Shown piece after piece: positions 43,432 to 56,867 of a stretch of DNA of 64,000 nt (the first letter of the stretch is position 1; each line of letters opens with the position of its first letter). The stretch lies in assembly GCA_015680685.1 (NCBI GenBank), contig MNCI01012653.1, forward strand, positions 166,723 through 230,722. The letters run 5' to 3'. The notes beneath the pieces were generated by a model. It was not told where the DNA came from. It saw only the letters and a list, made by a program, of their open reading frames with translations, and did not search any database. This DNA comes from Gnetum montanum (Eukaryota; Streptophyta; Gnetopsida; Gnetales; Gnetaceae). The position numbers were made by a program, and so were the translations under genes.

Positions 43432-43448
43432 TAGTGCTAGAAGGAGGG
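43432..43448 (+). promoter_or_regulatory. Primer-binding site, tRNA-Asn type
   Basis: TAGTGCTAGAAGGAGGG matches the tRNA-Asn complement TGGCGCTAGAAGGAGGG at 15 of 17 positions. Confidence 0.65.
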
Positions 43449-43577
43449 CCTCTATCTAATTTCAATGTCTAAATTAGTTTTCCTTATTGCCAACATTGTC
43501 ATCTTTTGCAAAAACTTGTGATTTTGACATTAAAACCTTTGAAACCATCAAAAACCAATGTTGCAACCTATCTCCCT

Positions 43578-43711
43578 TGTAATTAAAGATCAACATAAAA
43601 GTTGCAAGTTTTTCGGTTTTCAAGATTTCTACAATAGTTGCTACAAATTTCAAGTTCAACATTGGTATCCCACCAAAAACTCCAAAAGATCAATGTTGAT
43701 CTTTAATTACA
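43578..43711 (+). repeat. Perfect 18-bp inverted repeat in the leader
   Basis: TGTAATTAAAGATCAACA at 43578-43595 and its exact reverse complement at 43694-43711, separated by 98 bases. They can form a stem in the leader RNA downstream of the primer site. Confidence 0.8.
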
Positions 43712-44137
43712 ACTCAAACAAACTATAGCATGGAAGTTCCAAGTAGTTGGGTGGTGGCATTTCATAGCACTTGCTGTGAATTTTTTAGCCTAAAGCCAAC
43801 ATTGCTATCTTCCCCCCCTTTTCCATTTTGCTACCAATTTCTTTTTCTAAGTTTCTAAAGTGGGTGGTTTAATTCTTTCAAAAGCCATCAAACTTTCGAA
43901 AGTTGACTTCCCCATGTGGAAGTACTGGTAAAAAGAGAATTTAAACTCATACATTAAGATGGGAAAAAATATATTCTCTTCCCATATGACCAAATACCCC
44001 TCAATGATATCTATGTTAGCATCCTAGATCAATTGATTACAATGGAGGAGGAAGATGACAAGCATAGCTTAGAAGAGCAACAAGAGGATGAGGATGAGCT
44101 CAAGGTAGAATTTGAGCCCAAAAACATCATAGGATGA

Positions 44138-45770
44138 TTGTTCCAACAAACATCTCCCAGGTTCACCATGCCTTCGTCTAACACTTTTATTTTCTCCATA
44201 GACATGATGCCATCATCTTCCACTCCCTCCAACCCTACTATGGATATTCCCACACTAATCATAGCCACACATCAAACTCAACCAATGTCACAACCAGCAA
44301 CCTCTAAGTTTTCAATGTCATTTGACACAAATCCTCAATCTACACAACCATCGATGATGATTTTCACCACCACAAACCCACTAATCACTCAAGTGAAGTC
44401 CACCATGGGACCCCAAGAAACTCAAGGATCACACAGCCACTTTCTTCCATTTGTGCCTGAGGTACTGGCACAAACATCGTTTTCTTTATTTAGCCCACAA
44501 TCTAAAAGCCTTACAATTTATGCCACAATCATATGTGCAAGCCCCACAACTGATAGGGCCACTACAAGGCCTAGATCAAGCTTTCTAGATGATCTAGGAC
44601 TTGATAGATGAGTTGAAGAGACTTAAAGCCTCTACTTTACAAACTATCAAGATCATGAACTTTTACTAGGATGATCCCATTAGTCCTATGGTTACACCAT
44701 TGAAACTTCCTCCTAGTGTCCCTATTTCTTAATTTAGTAAGTATAATAAAGAAGGTGATCCTAATGCGTTCATATTACCTTCAATATAATTTCTTACTCT
44801 TTGCAACCTTGGCCTCATACCATCATAGGAATTTTCCCATGTCTTTGACTATGAAAACACTTGATTGGTACCACACATTACATAGAGGATCCACATTTTC
44901 TCTAGAGGACTTTATAACCCATTTTTTAACCACTTCAACTATAACTTAAATCCCAACACCACACTTAATCAACTTATAAAGGTTAAATAAGGATCCCTAG
45001 AACTTGTACAAAAGTTCATCCAAAGGTGGAATGGACTATTGAATGAAATACCAAAGCCTATAGCCAAAACATACCTTTTGGCTATATTTAAGGAAGTGGT
45101 TAATTACTTTATCAAGTCAAAACTTTAATACCTTGATTTATGGTTCCTTATCAAGGAATTATTACAAACCAAGAATATCAAGGAAGCTCCGAAGGCCAGT
45201 CATGATTCAGCCTACATAGCCTATAAAAATCAACATACATGGAGAGACAAGGAGAAGAGTAGACACAAGAACATGGCCATAGAAACTATGGCCAAAGAAG
45301 CCAAGACCACAAACTAGGGGCCAAGGGTCAATTCACCCAAGGGCCCCACTAAGGATGGTAATAACTAATTGTCAATCTCTATGGCCATTGCATCTACTAT
45401 AAATAGGACAAATTTTACATAAAAAGACCATAATAAGTACAGATTCTTACCTCTAAACCATCCAAGTTATTAGACTAATTGCTAAAGAGTGAGCACATGC
45501 AATAAAAACAAATGATTGAATCTGTTCAAAAAAAGCATGAGCAATTATGAGAAATAGCCAAAGATCCCTCTCAAGTAACAATGGATGACCCACAACTTCC
45601 TAGGTACTTCAAACTAGACTACTTTTTCCATTATCACCAACTAGCTAGTTGTGACATATACTTCTACCTCACACTAAAAGATTACCTACATAGGATGATA
45701 GATAAGGGGAAGCTGGTCTTAGATGCCTCAAACCTAGTCTAGCCACAAAATCAGTGAATGAAGATCTACA
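44138..45770 (+). pseudogene. Tat-type gag, broken
   Basis: Starts with a Ser/Thr/Pro-rich N-terminal part (MFQQTSPRFTMPSSNTFIFS, 44138-44611). The capsid core is seen as NFPMSLTMKTLDWYHTLHRG and FSLEDFITHFLT (about 44830-44935), then ELVQKFIQRWNGLLNEIPKP and ELLQTKNIKEAPKASHDSAY. A zinc-binding relic HYHQLASCDIYFYLTLKDYL followed by HRMIDKGKLVL (about 45630-45725) corresponds to the C-H-C stretch of Ogre/Tat gags. Frames change at least at 44620, 44950 and 45320. Function is lost. Confidence 0.72.
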
Positions 45771-46559
45771 AAAACCCATTGAATGCCAATGATAGCCCTT
45801 ATGTTATTTCAGCATTGAACATTGATGACGATTGAAGATCCTTAAGAAAAAAATTCTTGATCCAAGTACCCCCTTACAATGCATAGGGGATGGGGGGTGA
45901 GGAAGAGGTTTCTTGGGCTTCCAACAACTCAAGATTCCCTTTTGTCATAAGAGTACCATCACAAGCACCTTTGAGGAAATCTTGTGTAATCAAGATGTCA
46001 TAGCCTAACATGATCCAACTAGCCATAGCCCAACCAACTATGTAACAACCCTATTTGGTGGCTAATTCTACTACCTCTTCCTATCAACCAATAGTTGACA
46101 ACCAAAAGACCTCAACTAAGAAAAGGAAGAATTATTAGTAAAAGCCCAACAAAAAGGGTGACAAGTAGATAGAGTTACAAAAGAAAGTGGTCCCACTGAA
46201 GCCCACTCCCATATTTACTATACTTAGAACCTCCTCTACCCAACCCACAAGCCATAGGAGGATCCTAAAACTCATGATCAAAAGATGGAGGAAAAGACCC
46301 AACAATTACAACCTAAAGTTGAAGTTTGCTTTTTGGTGCATGGAGAAAGTATAGCACAACTAGGATGACAAGCCCATGGCCAATGATAAACACTTATTTA
46401 ATATGATAGATCAATTTAGAAAATCTCTCAAGTAGAAGAATACAATTCTAAGCTTGTTCAACTTGATCATGACTTTTGCCACACATTGTGAGATGCTATT
46501 CATAATGTTGACTTTCATTCCCATTAGTGAGGATATCCCCACTAATGAGGAATACATCC

Positions 46560-47060
46560 ATGTAGTTATGGTTCCTTCCTCACCAAGGGAGAAGAAGTCA
46601 ACACTCTAAGTATTTCATGATAGTAAAATAAAGGTTATTCCCCAAGATGGCAAAGTGAGCAAGGCTCCTTTGTTCATAACTTTACATGTAGGGTAAGTTA
46701 AAGTGCATTGGGTGCATGTTGATGATGGGGCCATAACTAACATCATTTCATGCACCATTGTTAAATTCTTAGGCTTAACTAAGTAGGTATAATCTACAAC
46801 CACTATAGATCTTAGGTCCTTCAATGGATCAAGTGTTGTTGTTAAGGGGTCTATCTCTTTGGATTTTGTGGAAAGGGAGCAATTTCTCATAATTATCAAT
46901 TTTTTGGTGATCCTAGGAAGACCTTGGTTAGATTAATTATGAGTTGTGTCCTCTCCCATCCGTTAAGAAATTTACCTTCATTATAAAGAAGGTGAAATCA
47001 TCATTCATGGTGATAGCATGGTTCCCCTGGCTATCAACAATGTGAACATGGAGAACTGAT
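46560..47060 (+). pseudogene. Tat-type aspartic protease
   Basis: VDDGAITNIISCTIVKFLGL (about 46715-46775) is the retropepsin active site with DDG in place of DSG or DTG. IIINFLVILGRPWLD near 46893-46935 carries the LGRPWL motif typical of Tat and Ogre proteases. After a stop, the usual post-protease stretch (HYKEGEIIIHGD and NNVNMEN) follows to about 47060. The RT expected next is found only at 57.85 kb. Confidence 0.75.
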
Positions 47061-47514
47061 CTGAAGTAGAAGAAGCTCCTAGCCACAAAATCCATTAACC
47101 CAAGAAAGAGTTAAAATACAATGATAATAACAATAGGTAATGGGACGTGTTATGGGATGCACTCCCTCTTAACATCATTAGTGAAGATTATGTTGAGTAT
47201 AATATTTTGTAGAGTAGACCATACTCATTTCCTATTCTTTCAAAGATTTGGAAAAATCTACACAACTGAAGCACACCTTAAACTTTTCATCCCATGATCT
47301 TATAATAAATGCACCAATAGCCATATAGCCTATCATTTCCTTTTCAATTTGTTATACATTTTTGTTTTACTCTTTATGAACATAGCTTATGCATGTAGCA
47401 TGAGTTTCTACTTTCATTTGCATTTTTACTTACTTATTATAGTCTTTCTTTACTTTTACTTAAATTATAAACATCAGAAAGCCTTATAAATATATATTTA
47501 TCACCATCTCACTA
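47061..47514 (+). other. Transition region after protease
   Basis: Weak coding-like text fades near 47210. The rest is AT-rich with no feature seen. The left edge of the 10-kb block separating protease from RT lies somewhere here. Confidence 0.35.
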
Positions 47515-47775
47515 TGACCTTAAATTGGCATCACTAGTTCACTAAGACTTTCAACTAGCAACATGACCTACTGTGGCCTTAAACTAGCAAAGAAAATCAC
47601 ACAACATGGTCCGCTATGCCGTTAAATTGGCATCACTAGTCTACTAAGACTTTAAACTAGTAACATGATCCACCATGACCCTAAAATGGTAAAGTAACCA
47701 CAATGCATCATGGCTTGCCATGGCCTTAGACTAGGAAAATAACACAAATTGTATTTTCTATGGCCTAAAACTAGC
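47515..47775 (+). repeat. Cluster of CCTTAAACTAGCAA-type repeats
   Basis: Successive variants of CCTTAAACTAGCAA, each preceded by a word like ATGACCTACTATGG, spaced about 30-60 bp. The same unit recurs at 56868-57180 and at 60918-61012. Confidence 0.75.
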
Positions 47776-48089
47776 AAACATCTCTTTTATTATATTTCTT
47801 TTTATTTAGTCTATTATGACATTGATTAGTCATTTAAGGTTATAAAAAAAATGTCAATAAAGGCATTTACAATGTTCATAACATTTACAATGCTTACTAT
47901 AACAATATAGATAGCCAAAAATAAAACCAAAATTTAGAATGTAAATTTAAAGTATCCATAACATACATAGTCATGGCCACACTGTGTGGCAAGAATGTCA
48001 ACAAATAATAACCATAGTCTTGGCTAATCATGTCCATCAAGATGAAAATAAAAATATATAGCCAACATGCTAGACTAAGCTAATGGAGG

Positions 48090-51000
48090 CTGTTGAGGGA
48101 CATTCAGAGGAGGAAGTGGTGGGTCATTCCCACTATCACCATTAGGCCACCAATGTTCCCTAAGGCCTAAAATACAACAAAACATAGCTAGTTAGTAATC
48201 CATAGCCAAAACCATAAACAAAAATAAAAACTAAAATGTGAAATGTATCAAACCTATGGGGATTCCATCTCCATAAATTCTAGGGGTAGATGTGGAAGGC
48301 CTTCCATGAAACAATGGAGATCTGGTCCTCCATCATATTGACCTAGTCAACATCCCCAAGATCAACACCAGAAAGGATACCAATCCTATCTATCATGGTC
48401 CAAGTAGGTGGATCCTAGGTAATAGTAGTTGTAGAAGTCTCACCTCTAATAGTGGTAATTCAAGCAGTAGGGGATTGTTCCACCATGATGGTACTCTCAA
48501 AAAGATAATAAGCACTCTCTACCTAGATCCCCTAGATGAATAACTTTCTCTTTCACCATTCAACCAACTCCTCCTTAAGATACTTAAGGTAGGCCCCATG
48601 ATCTACCTTGTACTATCACTTGTGGATCTTTTGTGTCTTATTCCATTATAGGACCAAAGCTTAGTGATCTTTCCAATCCTCAACCTTTTAGGAGATGAGG
48701 TTCATCTACATTTGTTGTTCTACCATCTTCCATTAGAGAACTATTTTTTCCTAAATGGTATGCGATTAGCAGGTCCACGTGATCTCCTTAGTTACCTGGG
48801 CTTCCACAAAGGCTTTGTAGTCTTGGAGATCTCTAATCATCCTTTCCTACTATTGAGTCTTCTCCCCTAAGGCCATAACTTCTTCCCATATGGATTCATT
48901 GAACCTCTGTAGCTCCCATGAAACTTTGGCACATGGAATTACTAGATCACTAACAGTCTCATATAGCTTCAAGGGTACAATAGATACATCAGAGGAAAGT
49001 TTAGGCAAGGAATCAATCTCCATGTCTTTGTTAGATTTCCACTCCATAGAAGGAACTACACAAGAATGAAATACAATCATAAACATGATGCATGATCTAA
49101 GATAGCTATGACACAAACATAGCCTATAACATAGCCAAACAACTAAGACACATAAAGCAAAGTTCTTATCTATCTCAGATGCAACTAATTGATGATGTCC
49201 TTAGCCATCCTACAAATGAACTCCACTTTGTCTAGAGTCTCTGTTCATGGTTTCACATAAAACTTAGGGATAGGGGCTTGCACTGGTGGCTTAGGAACTA
49301 CTACAAGCATTACAATCATCAAATAGTTAGGATGAAAACCAAAATTAAATAATATCTTATAACAAAAGGATTAAGGCATGTGCATACTTAGCTCCTCCTC
49401 CTCTTCCTTAGGAATGATAATGAGGGATGTACCTAGCACTACCTCACTAAACAAGATGTCTAGATCATCTATATTTGCATCGACAAACCTCTCAATCTCA
49501 GGTTGCTCTAGGAGTGGCTATTTTTCACTCCTTTGTTCTTCCTCTATGGTAGATTGAGTTGCTAGGACTTGATGCTTAATTGAAATCATAGCACATAGAA
49601 AATTGGTTTAACACATGAAACCATGACATAGCCATAAACTTTAAAACATAAAGTAGCCAAACATGTGTAAAACATACCTATAACCACCTATTGTAATGAA
49701 TTAAACTTAAATTTAAGGTTTTTGGGCTAGGTTGATTTGATGCTAGTGCTACCTCCTTCATGGGCCTCTTAAGTTTCTCCCTAGCTAATCCTTCAGCCTT
49801 CATATGTCATCATTTCCCCTCCTAGATTCTCACTAGAAACATGAGAGTTTCCTCATCATTCATACTATTATGAGATTTACATTGCATAACACCAAGATTC
49901 TTATTGATAATGGATAGTGCATTATCCATCCTCTCTAGTGGGTTTCGGGCCTACACCCTTGGATAAATATGTTTCATCCAAGGCCTAGGAAGTTGGCTTG
50001 GGTCTTGGGGAATCCATTGTCCATTCCTATACACTACTAGAAACTCTATAAACCTCTTTAAATAACCCACCAAAAATGCAAAATGCATGTGGATTATTAT
50101 AAACATGTCTGTGTGGAATCTAAGGATCTCCTCTTAAAGCCTAGGAACCAAAGCAGTCACCCAACTAAACCTAGTGTCATCCATCAAAACCTCCTTAAAG
50201 GTCCATCCCATGCAATGCCAGTTACCTCCTTTTGTTATAATAGTTTGAGAAATGCATGAGGCCTGAACAAAGGATATGATTCCTTTACATTAGGGTTCAT
50301 GAAGCCATCCATGGAAATTCTAGAGTGGCCAATGTTGGCACTAAACCACTCCAAAACTTCCTTACTATGACCTAATTCCCTCACTATTCTAGTGGCAACC
50401 TTTACCCTATCAGTAGGGATACCAAACAAGCTACAAAAGAGGACCTCATAAATGTCGATGTTAACCTTCAGATCTTGAATGGTGGTGCTAAAATAACTAG
50501 CCTTCTCGTTGAAGGATTCAATGACATGAAGCTTCTCTGCACTAAGGATCAAAGGAATAGCTACCATAAATACATCACGCAAACCCACAAATTAGATGTT
50601 TGCTTGAACGTACCTAGGCACCTATCCCCTCATCCACTCCTATGATGGGATCACCTCACCACACTTCAAGATGATGGTATCCTTATGAAATGCTCCTAAA
50701 AGTGGTATGGTGACATCAACAAAGGTGGAAGGTCTTGCAAAGCAACAACCAAAGTTTAGCATCAACATAAGCAAGTTTAACAACTAGTCAAAGTAATAGA
50801 ACACTTAGAGCTTTTAAAGCTATAGCCTTTATGTTTACCTTTCTCCTTCTTCTTTGGTGTGATTTGAGTGAAGGTCCCAACTACAAGGGTGTGATCCATG
50901 GAGTGATTGGTTTCTACCGACTAGTCGTGGATCATCCAATCATACTTACACTTCTTGTATACAAGGTTGAACCTTGTAGAATATGCATCAAATTCCCCTC

Positions 51001-51640
51001 TTAACTATTGATACACAAAATCTCTAATTTTGGGGTCCTTGGTGAATTCATCTAGAATGATTTGAGCCACTACCAAGGTTTGATCATTAACTTTGTACTT
51101 GTAAGAAGTTCATCAAGTCAATGAAGTTTGGAAAGGTAGTTTAGCCAATAAAGCCATAAAAATACTACAATAGCCATGCTTATCCTTGTAGATGATACAC
51201 AATGCTAGGTGGATTCTAGAACAACATGTGGGCTCTATGCACCACCATCAAAGTATTGTCAACATTACACTAACTATACTCTAGCATCGTCTAGATCTTT
51301 ATGTGGTAGTATGGACTAATTGCAGCTATAGTTCCCCCTACTATCCTAGGAGGCAAATTGTTAGTAATAAACCTAACAATAAGATTAGATGCACAAGATA
51401 GAAGGGTCTCCACTATGGACCCATCCACATTTGTAAACAAGTGTAACCACAACATCACATTGAAGTTTTAAAGGATGTAGGTAAGGAATTCCATTACCCT
51501 AGGCCAAAACCATAGTAAAGCCTTCCCCAAAGACATATCGGGAAGTGGGGTATTGGTCCTAAGATGACCAATGTAGCACAAAATGCCCACCAACTCCATA
51601 ATGATAATGGTGGCCTTTAAGAAAACCATGTATGAAGAAA
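48090..51640 (-). pseudogene. Degenerate minus-strand coding region, unknown function
   Basis: On the minus strand the text starts near 51630 with MVFLKATIIIMELVGILCYI and PLPDMSLGKALLWFWPRVME, continuing LVIRF-like wording to about 51290. The clearest frame (50588-50235) holds LILSAEKLHVIESFNEKASY and TRIVRELGHSKEVLEWFSAN. A later helical, coiled-coil-like part (49116-48600) includes IWEEVMALGEKTQ and RMIRDLQDYKAFVEAQVTKE. Stops are spread through it. I do not recognise the family. Tat-lineage elements are known to carry additional antisense frames near their 3' end, which would fit the neighbourhood, but this is inference. Confidence 0.45.
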
Positions 51641-53030
51641 AGAAAAAACATTATGACCAATTAGAAGTTCTTAACAAATTAAAAAAAATATCCTAGTTGG
51701 GGGTGAAATTAGCCCTTATGAAAAGCTTGAAGATGTTTATTCAAGATTTATTACGAAATTTCATAAAAAGCATTCTTATAGCATTTCATAGCCTTTTACT
51801 TTGTAGCCAAAATATTATAGCCAAAACTTCATAACCAAAAATAAGCCTTAGTCTAAACCATGTCTAAACTTAGAAAAAATCATTAAAATCTTAAAAAATC
51901 ATATAGCCATAGTTAAAAGCTTGCTAAAAATAGTAAAATCCTTTACCTTTATTTAAAAAAATATAAAAGATAAGTTTTACTACACATGTCAATCACATCC
52001 ATTTGTAAAAGGGAAAAAGTGCTATTAGTTTTGCCTTGTTGACACAACCATAGCAAAAAATTCATCAAATCTTCATAAAAAATTCAAAAGAATCCTAAAA
52101 TCAAAAGCTTTGTAGTCATGACTATTACAACTAGAAATACATAACTATTTTTACATGGAGTATAGACAAAATTAGCAAAAACTGTAGCCATCACCATTAA
52201 CCACCTTTTGCATATGGTTGGTAAAAAATTTGGAAAAATTTCATTTGAGCTAAAAACAGAGTGATTACACACTATTTGAAAGCTCAAATCAATCCCTATG
52301 TACCCACACTTAACAAAAACTCAAAATTATTACTATTTATTTAGAAAAATTTTGCCTATTTGGACAAAAACCTAAAAATGTCACAAATCCCTTTTTGACA
52401 TAGACTTGATGAAAAATTCATTAAAAATTAATTCTAAGTCTAGTTTGAGTGATTCTACCTTTGTTGAAAATAGGAAGCCAAGACCTACCAAAACATAACC
52501 AAGAAATAGCCAAAACCCTTACAATTTATGTAGAAAAAATGCATGAATTTACCTAAAAATATAAAAATGGCATAAATACCTAACTACATGACCTTAGAAA
52601 AATAGCCATAACTTAATCATTTCAAAGTGAAATTTTCATTGGAAAGATTAAATAGAGGGTAAAAAATCCATTACATAAAAATTTAAAAATAGATATCCTT
52701 TTTCTTAAGAAAAAATACACAACCTTGCTTACTTGTTTTCATCGAAAAAGCTAAAAAAGCTAAAACTCAACTTTGACATAGCCATGAAAAATAGCCAAAA
52801 TAGTCAAAATAATTGGTACCCATTAGAAAAAAATCAAAATAAGGGGTAGGATTTTATTGGAACTTAATTTTGACAAATCCTTTGGCCTAAATCTAAGAAA
52901 AAAGGCCTTACCCCTAAATTTTAGAAAAAAGCATGAAAACAACAAGCTTAATTTTAAAATCAAATCTACTAAGGCCAAAACAATGAAAATACCATAGGCC
53001 TATATGTAAATGGCCAAAATAGCCTTGAGG
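51641..53030 (+). other. AT-rich sequence without recognised features
   Basis: Words such as ATAGCCATAA, AAAAATAGCCAAAA and CAAAACTTCATAACC recur at irregular spacing. No coding frame is supported. It ends at the N gap. Confidence 0.4.
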
Positions 53031-53228
53031 NNNNNNNNNNNNNNNNNNNNNNNNNNNNNNNNNNNNNNNNNNNNNNNNNNNNNNNNNNNNNNNNNNNNNN
53101 NNNNNNNNNNNNNNNNNNNNNNNNNNNNNNNNNNNNNNNNNNNNNNNNNNNNNNNNNNNNNNNNNNNNNNNNNNNNNNNNNNNNNNNNNNNNNNNNNNNN
53201 NNNNNNNNNNNNNNNNNNNNNNNNNNNN
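53031..53228. other. Assembly gap (N)
   Basis: Run of 198 undetermined bases. Confidence 1.
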
Positions 53229-53299
53229 TACCTTTTGAATCCTAGGATTCTAGCTCTTTCACTCACACTACTTAGATGTCGTCATAGGCTCCATGCTTA

Positions 53300-56200
53300 G
53301 AAAGGTTGAAAATTGAGGAAGATGAAGGTTTAACAATAGTTGTAGGGGAGATGGGAAGCTTCCACACTAAAGATTGATGCTCTTTGCAACAAAAATCTCT
53401 TCTTGAACTACTATTGATTTAGAATGAAAACTATGATCTCAAACATACAAAATTTAATAATATAAACTACATTTAAACCTAAACGTCCATCTTTAAACCC
53501 CAGTTTCTAATTTAATGCATCATAATTCCAAGTGCACTGAAGTGTAAGGGGGAAAAGGGAAACTTTCTTCCACACTTAAATAGGTGGGAAATATCTTCAC
53601 TTTTTAAAATTTTAAGTTTTTGAGTTATGAGACCCACCATACGCCTTCCCTCTTAGCCAAAAAATTGCATCAACACTAAGTTCTAGCCACTTTTGACACT
53701 TAAAAAAACTTTTCAACCTTAACTCTCATGCATCCATACTAGCAATGTCATACCTAGTCTTGATACATGCATACTATTTCTTAAAAACATTAAAACATAA
53801 CCCTCTTACCTTTGTTAGTAGCAAAAACCTACCTTTTCCAATTTTGCATCCCAAAAAGGGGGTTAGACATGAACAAACTAGATAGCTTGAGTTTCCACAC
53901 TAGGGAAACACTACTCAACATGAAACAAGTAGGGTAACATCCATTTTTACCATCCCCCTCCCCCCACAACATCTATCTAGCACATGTTTAACGTCCAAAG
54001 TGGGCCCACATGACCTAGAACCCTCCAAGCACCCCCCAACAACAAACCTAGTTGAAAGTGTTTGAAACCTTGGGATTTGGTGTTTCCACACTAGGGGATT
54101 ATTTAGTTACATTTAGCATCTCATCCTCAGTGTGGATAGCTGGAGGGAAGCCAATAATGACCTAAATTAACTACCTAGTAGCCATTTCTCAAATCTTGAT
54201 GAACCTTAAACCCTTCTAGAACCCTCTAGAGAGTTTGAATGCCTCAAAATTAGTCAAATATGGCACAAAACTACCATTCCCCTCTCATCCATACTAGGGC
54301 CATCGTGTCCATCATGGAAAAAAAGGGGAAAGAGTGAATGAGGAACTTAAGAGCCTCCAAACTCATAGATCTTAACACCTAGTATTGATCATCAACATTA
54401 ACAATCCCAAAGGTTGACATTCATAGTTGATTAGATGTTAAAATGATCTAGATTAAATCTTTCTTATTTCTTCCTTGCATGGAAACTAGGGGGATGAAGT
54501 TAAGAAAGTTAGTGGGGATCCCAGAAATAAGAAACAATCTCAAATTACCTTATATCTAACACCTAAACCTTCACAGTCTCTCTAGAACTTAAAAAACAAC
54601 AAAAATCAACCTCCTAAGGTTCTTCCATGCTAGGGAGGATCTCATCCATGCTAAGAATTCTATTCTTAGAGCAGATGAAAGGGGGAAATCAAAACTATTA
54701 AATTTTTCATGTAGTTTGAATTCCAAAAGCAACCTAGTGCTTTCGGAAGCCATCGAACTCCCAAAAGTTAGCTAAAATGATCAAAACCTAGCTCTCTTGG
54801 GTTTTCCATGCTTAAGAGGATCCCATTCATGTAGAGAATCCCAACCCCAACATGGATGAAGGGGAAAAGCCTAAAAACCCATTCACAACACTCAAAATAA
54901 CCTAGATATCTACCTTAGGCATCGATAATCAACACCAACAACCTTGTGGATATGCATGCATAGTAAAAATTACTAAAAAATTAGTAAAAATCATAGTTTC
55001 TTATTTCCTCCATGTAGGGAGCCACCTTTTCCACATTGACTAGCATGGAAGAAAGGGGGAAAATTTGGGGAAACTCCAAAATAGCATTCAAAAACCTTAA
55101 AAAAAACACTAGAAAACCCCTATGTGTGTCTTGGAACCCTATTTGCATATCCTAAGATCCTCAAACTTGACAATATTGACCCTAAAGAGCTAAAAAGCCT
55201 TTTCACTCAATCTTCCATGTTAAGCATGGAACCCCCAATGTGAAAAAGAGGGGAACATAAAAAACCACTAACAAACCTTTGAAATCACCAATTTTGGACA
55301 TTAGGTGTTAGTACTTAATGCTAGGAAACTTAGAAACCTACATGCATGGCAAGAAAGGATACAAAATGGTAAAAACATTCTCCTCCTAGTGTTCCATGTT
55401 GAGCATACTATCCCTACCATGGAAAAAATGGGGAAGCTCAAAAACTGCTTAGAAAATCTCCAAATTGACTAGTTTCAACCATAAACCCTATTCCTCGACC
55501 CCAACAACACTAGAAGCACATGTGCATAGTCTATTGAAGTTAAAAATAGCCAAGATCTAAGATGTATGGTTCTTCCATGCTAAGGATCTCCTCCTCCATG
55601 TTTCTGAGTGTGGAGACTGATGTGGGGCATGTTTGAAACCCATAAATGCCTAAAAATGACATCAAACGACCTTACATGCACTTTGGAACCCTTACAGTAT
55701 CCACTAGAGCCTTCAAAAGTTAAGGAATTGATGTTGAATGATCAAACTATGATTTCCCCTAATCTTCTACACTAAAATCCCTAGCACTAGCATGCTAAAA
55801 TGGGGAAGATCCTAAAAAGCAGTTCAAAGCACTTAAAAATTCCAAATTTTGATATGAAACATTAACCCTTGGCCCTAGAGACTTCAAAGGCTTACATGCA
55901 TAGTCAATTATGATACAAATTGGCCTTGATCTAGGATTCTTACTTTATCCACATTTGAGAAGGTCCCTTCCATGATGGTTAGTGTGGACACAAAATGGAA
56001 AAGCTACTTTTCCACTTTTGGAGGAATGATAACACTTTTAAAATTCAAAGATCTATGCTAGAGAAGCCTAGTAGCTCATAACCTTAAGATTTTTCTCGTT
56101 TAAACTTATTTTAACCTTTGAAACTTATTCCCCCCAATCTTCCACACTAAAGAAAATTCCATAGCATTGAAAAAAATTGGGAAGGCCTTAGATGCCCTAA

Positions 56201-56790
56201 AATAGCCTTCAGGTATCATCAAAATTATCCAAAAGCTTGCAAAATCATGATTTATAATCCTAAGGGCCTAGAAAATTGGTCAATGTGCTATTAAAACATC
56301 CTAAAATCATGAAACAAGTGTTCCCCCATTCTTCCACACTAGGGATACTATCATTAGCAAGGAAGAAGAGGGGGAAGCCATTTCAAAATGTTTTAACACA
56401 TAAAACTAACTCAAACTACCTCAAAATGAAGCTATAGGATGCACAAGTTCTAGATCCAAGCTCCAGTTGTTGATTTGACCTTGTTTGATCATATTTTTAT
56501 CAAGACCATGATTCTCCACACTGAACCCCCTATCTTCCATGCTAGCCAGCATGGAAATAAGAGGGGAAGGCTCCAAAACCTACTTTTTGACCTTTACAAA
56601 CCTCTAGAGTGATCAATTTTGATAGATCTAACCCTACACTACCTTAGGAAGGCCCCAAAACCATAATTTTGGACTTCTGGGTGCTCCAAAATCTACTTCC
56701 CTTAGTTTCCACATTAAGGATCCCTTCTTCGATGTTGGCCAACATGGAAACATGGAGGGCCCAGTGTGAAAGCTTTAAACCTCTTAATTT
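53300..56790 (+). repeat. Degenerate tandem array, period about 180-205 bp
   Basis: A module returns with regular spacing: a CTTCCATGCTAAGGATC-like word (or CTTCCACACTAGGG), 20-35 bases later a CATGCTAGCATGGAA-like dyad, then GGGGGAAGCC and a tail with CTCAAAA. Instances start near 54070, 54285, 54470, 54620, 54800, 55005, 55205, 55385, 55573, 55765, 55945, 56130, 56310, 56515 and 56700. Copies are strongly diverged, and the module is less clear left of 54000. Satellite-like tandem arrays inside the 3' part of Tat/Ogre elements are known. Confidence 0.75.
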
Positions 56791-56867
56791 TCATATTCAA
56801 ATAGCCTAGAAAGCACCCTAACTAATGCCCAAACTCACCTAACAACCTTGTAGCCTTAAATCTTGGT

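Noticed and set aside
53000-53300. Frames across the third N gap
   Set aside because: Same reason: the open frame is only due to undetermined bases.
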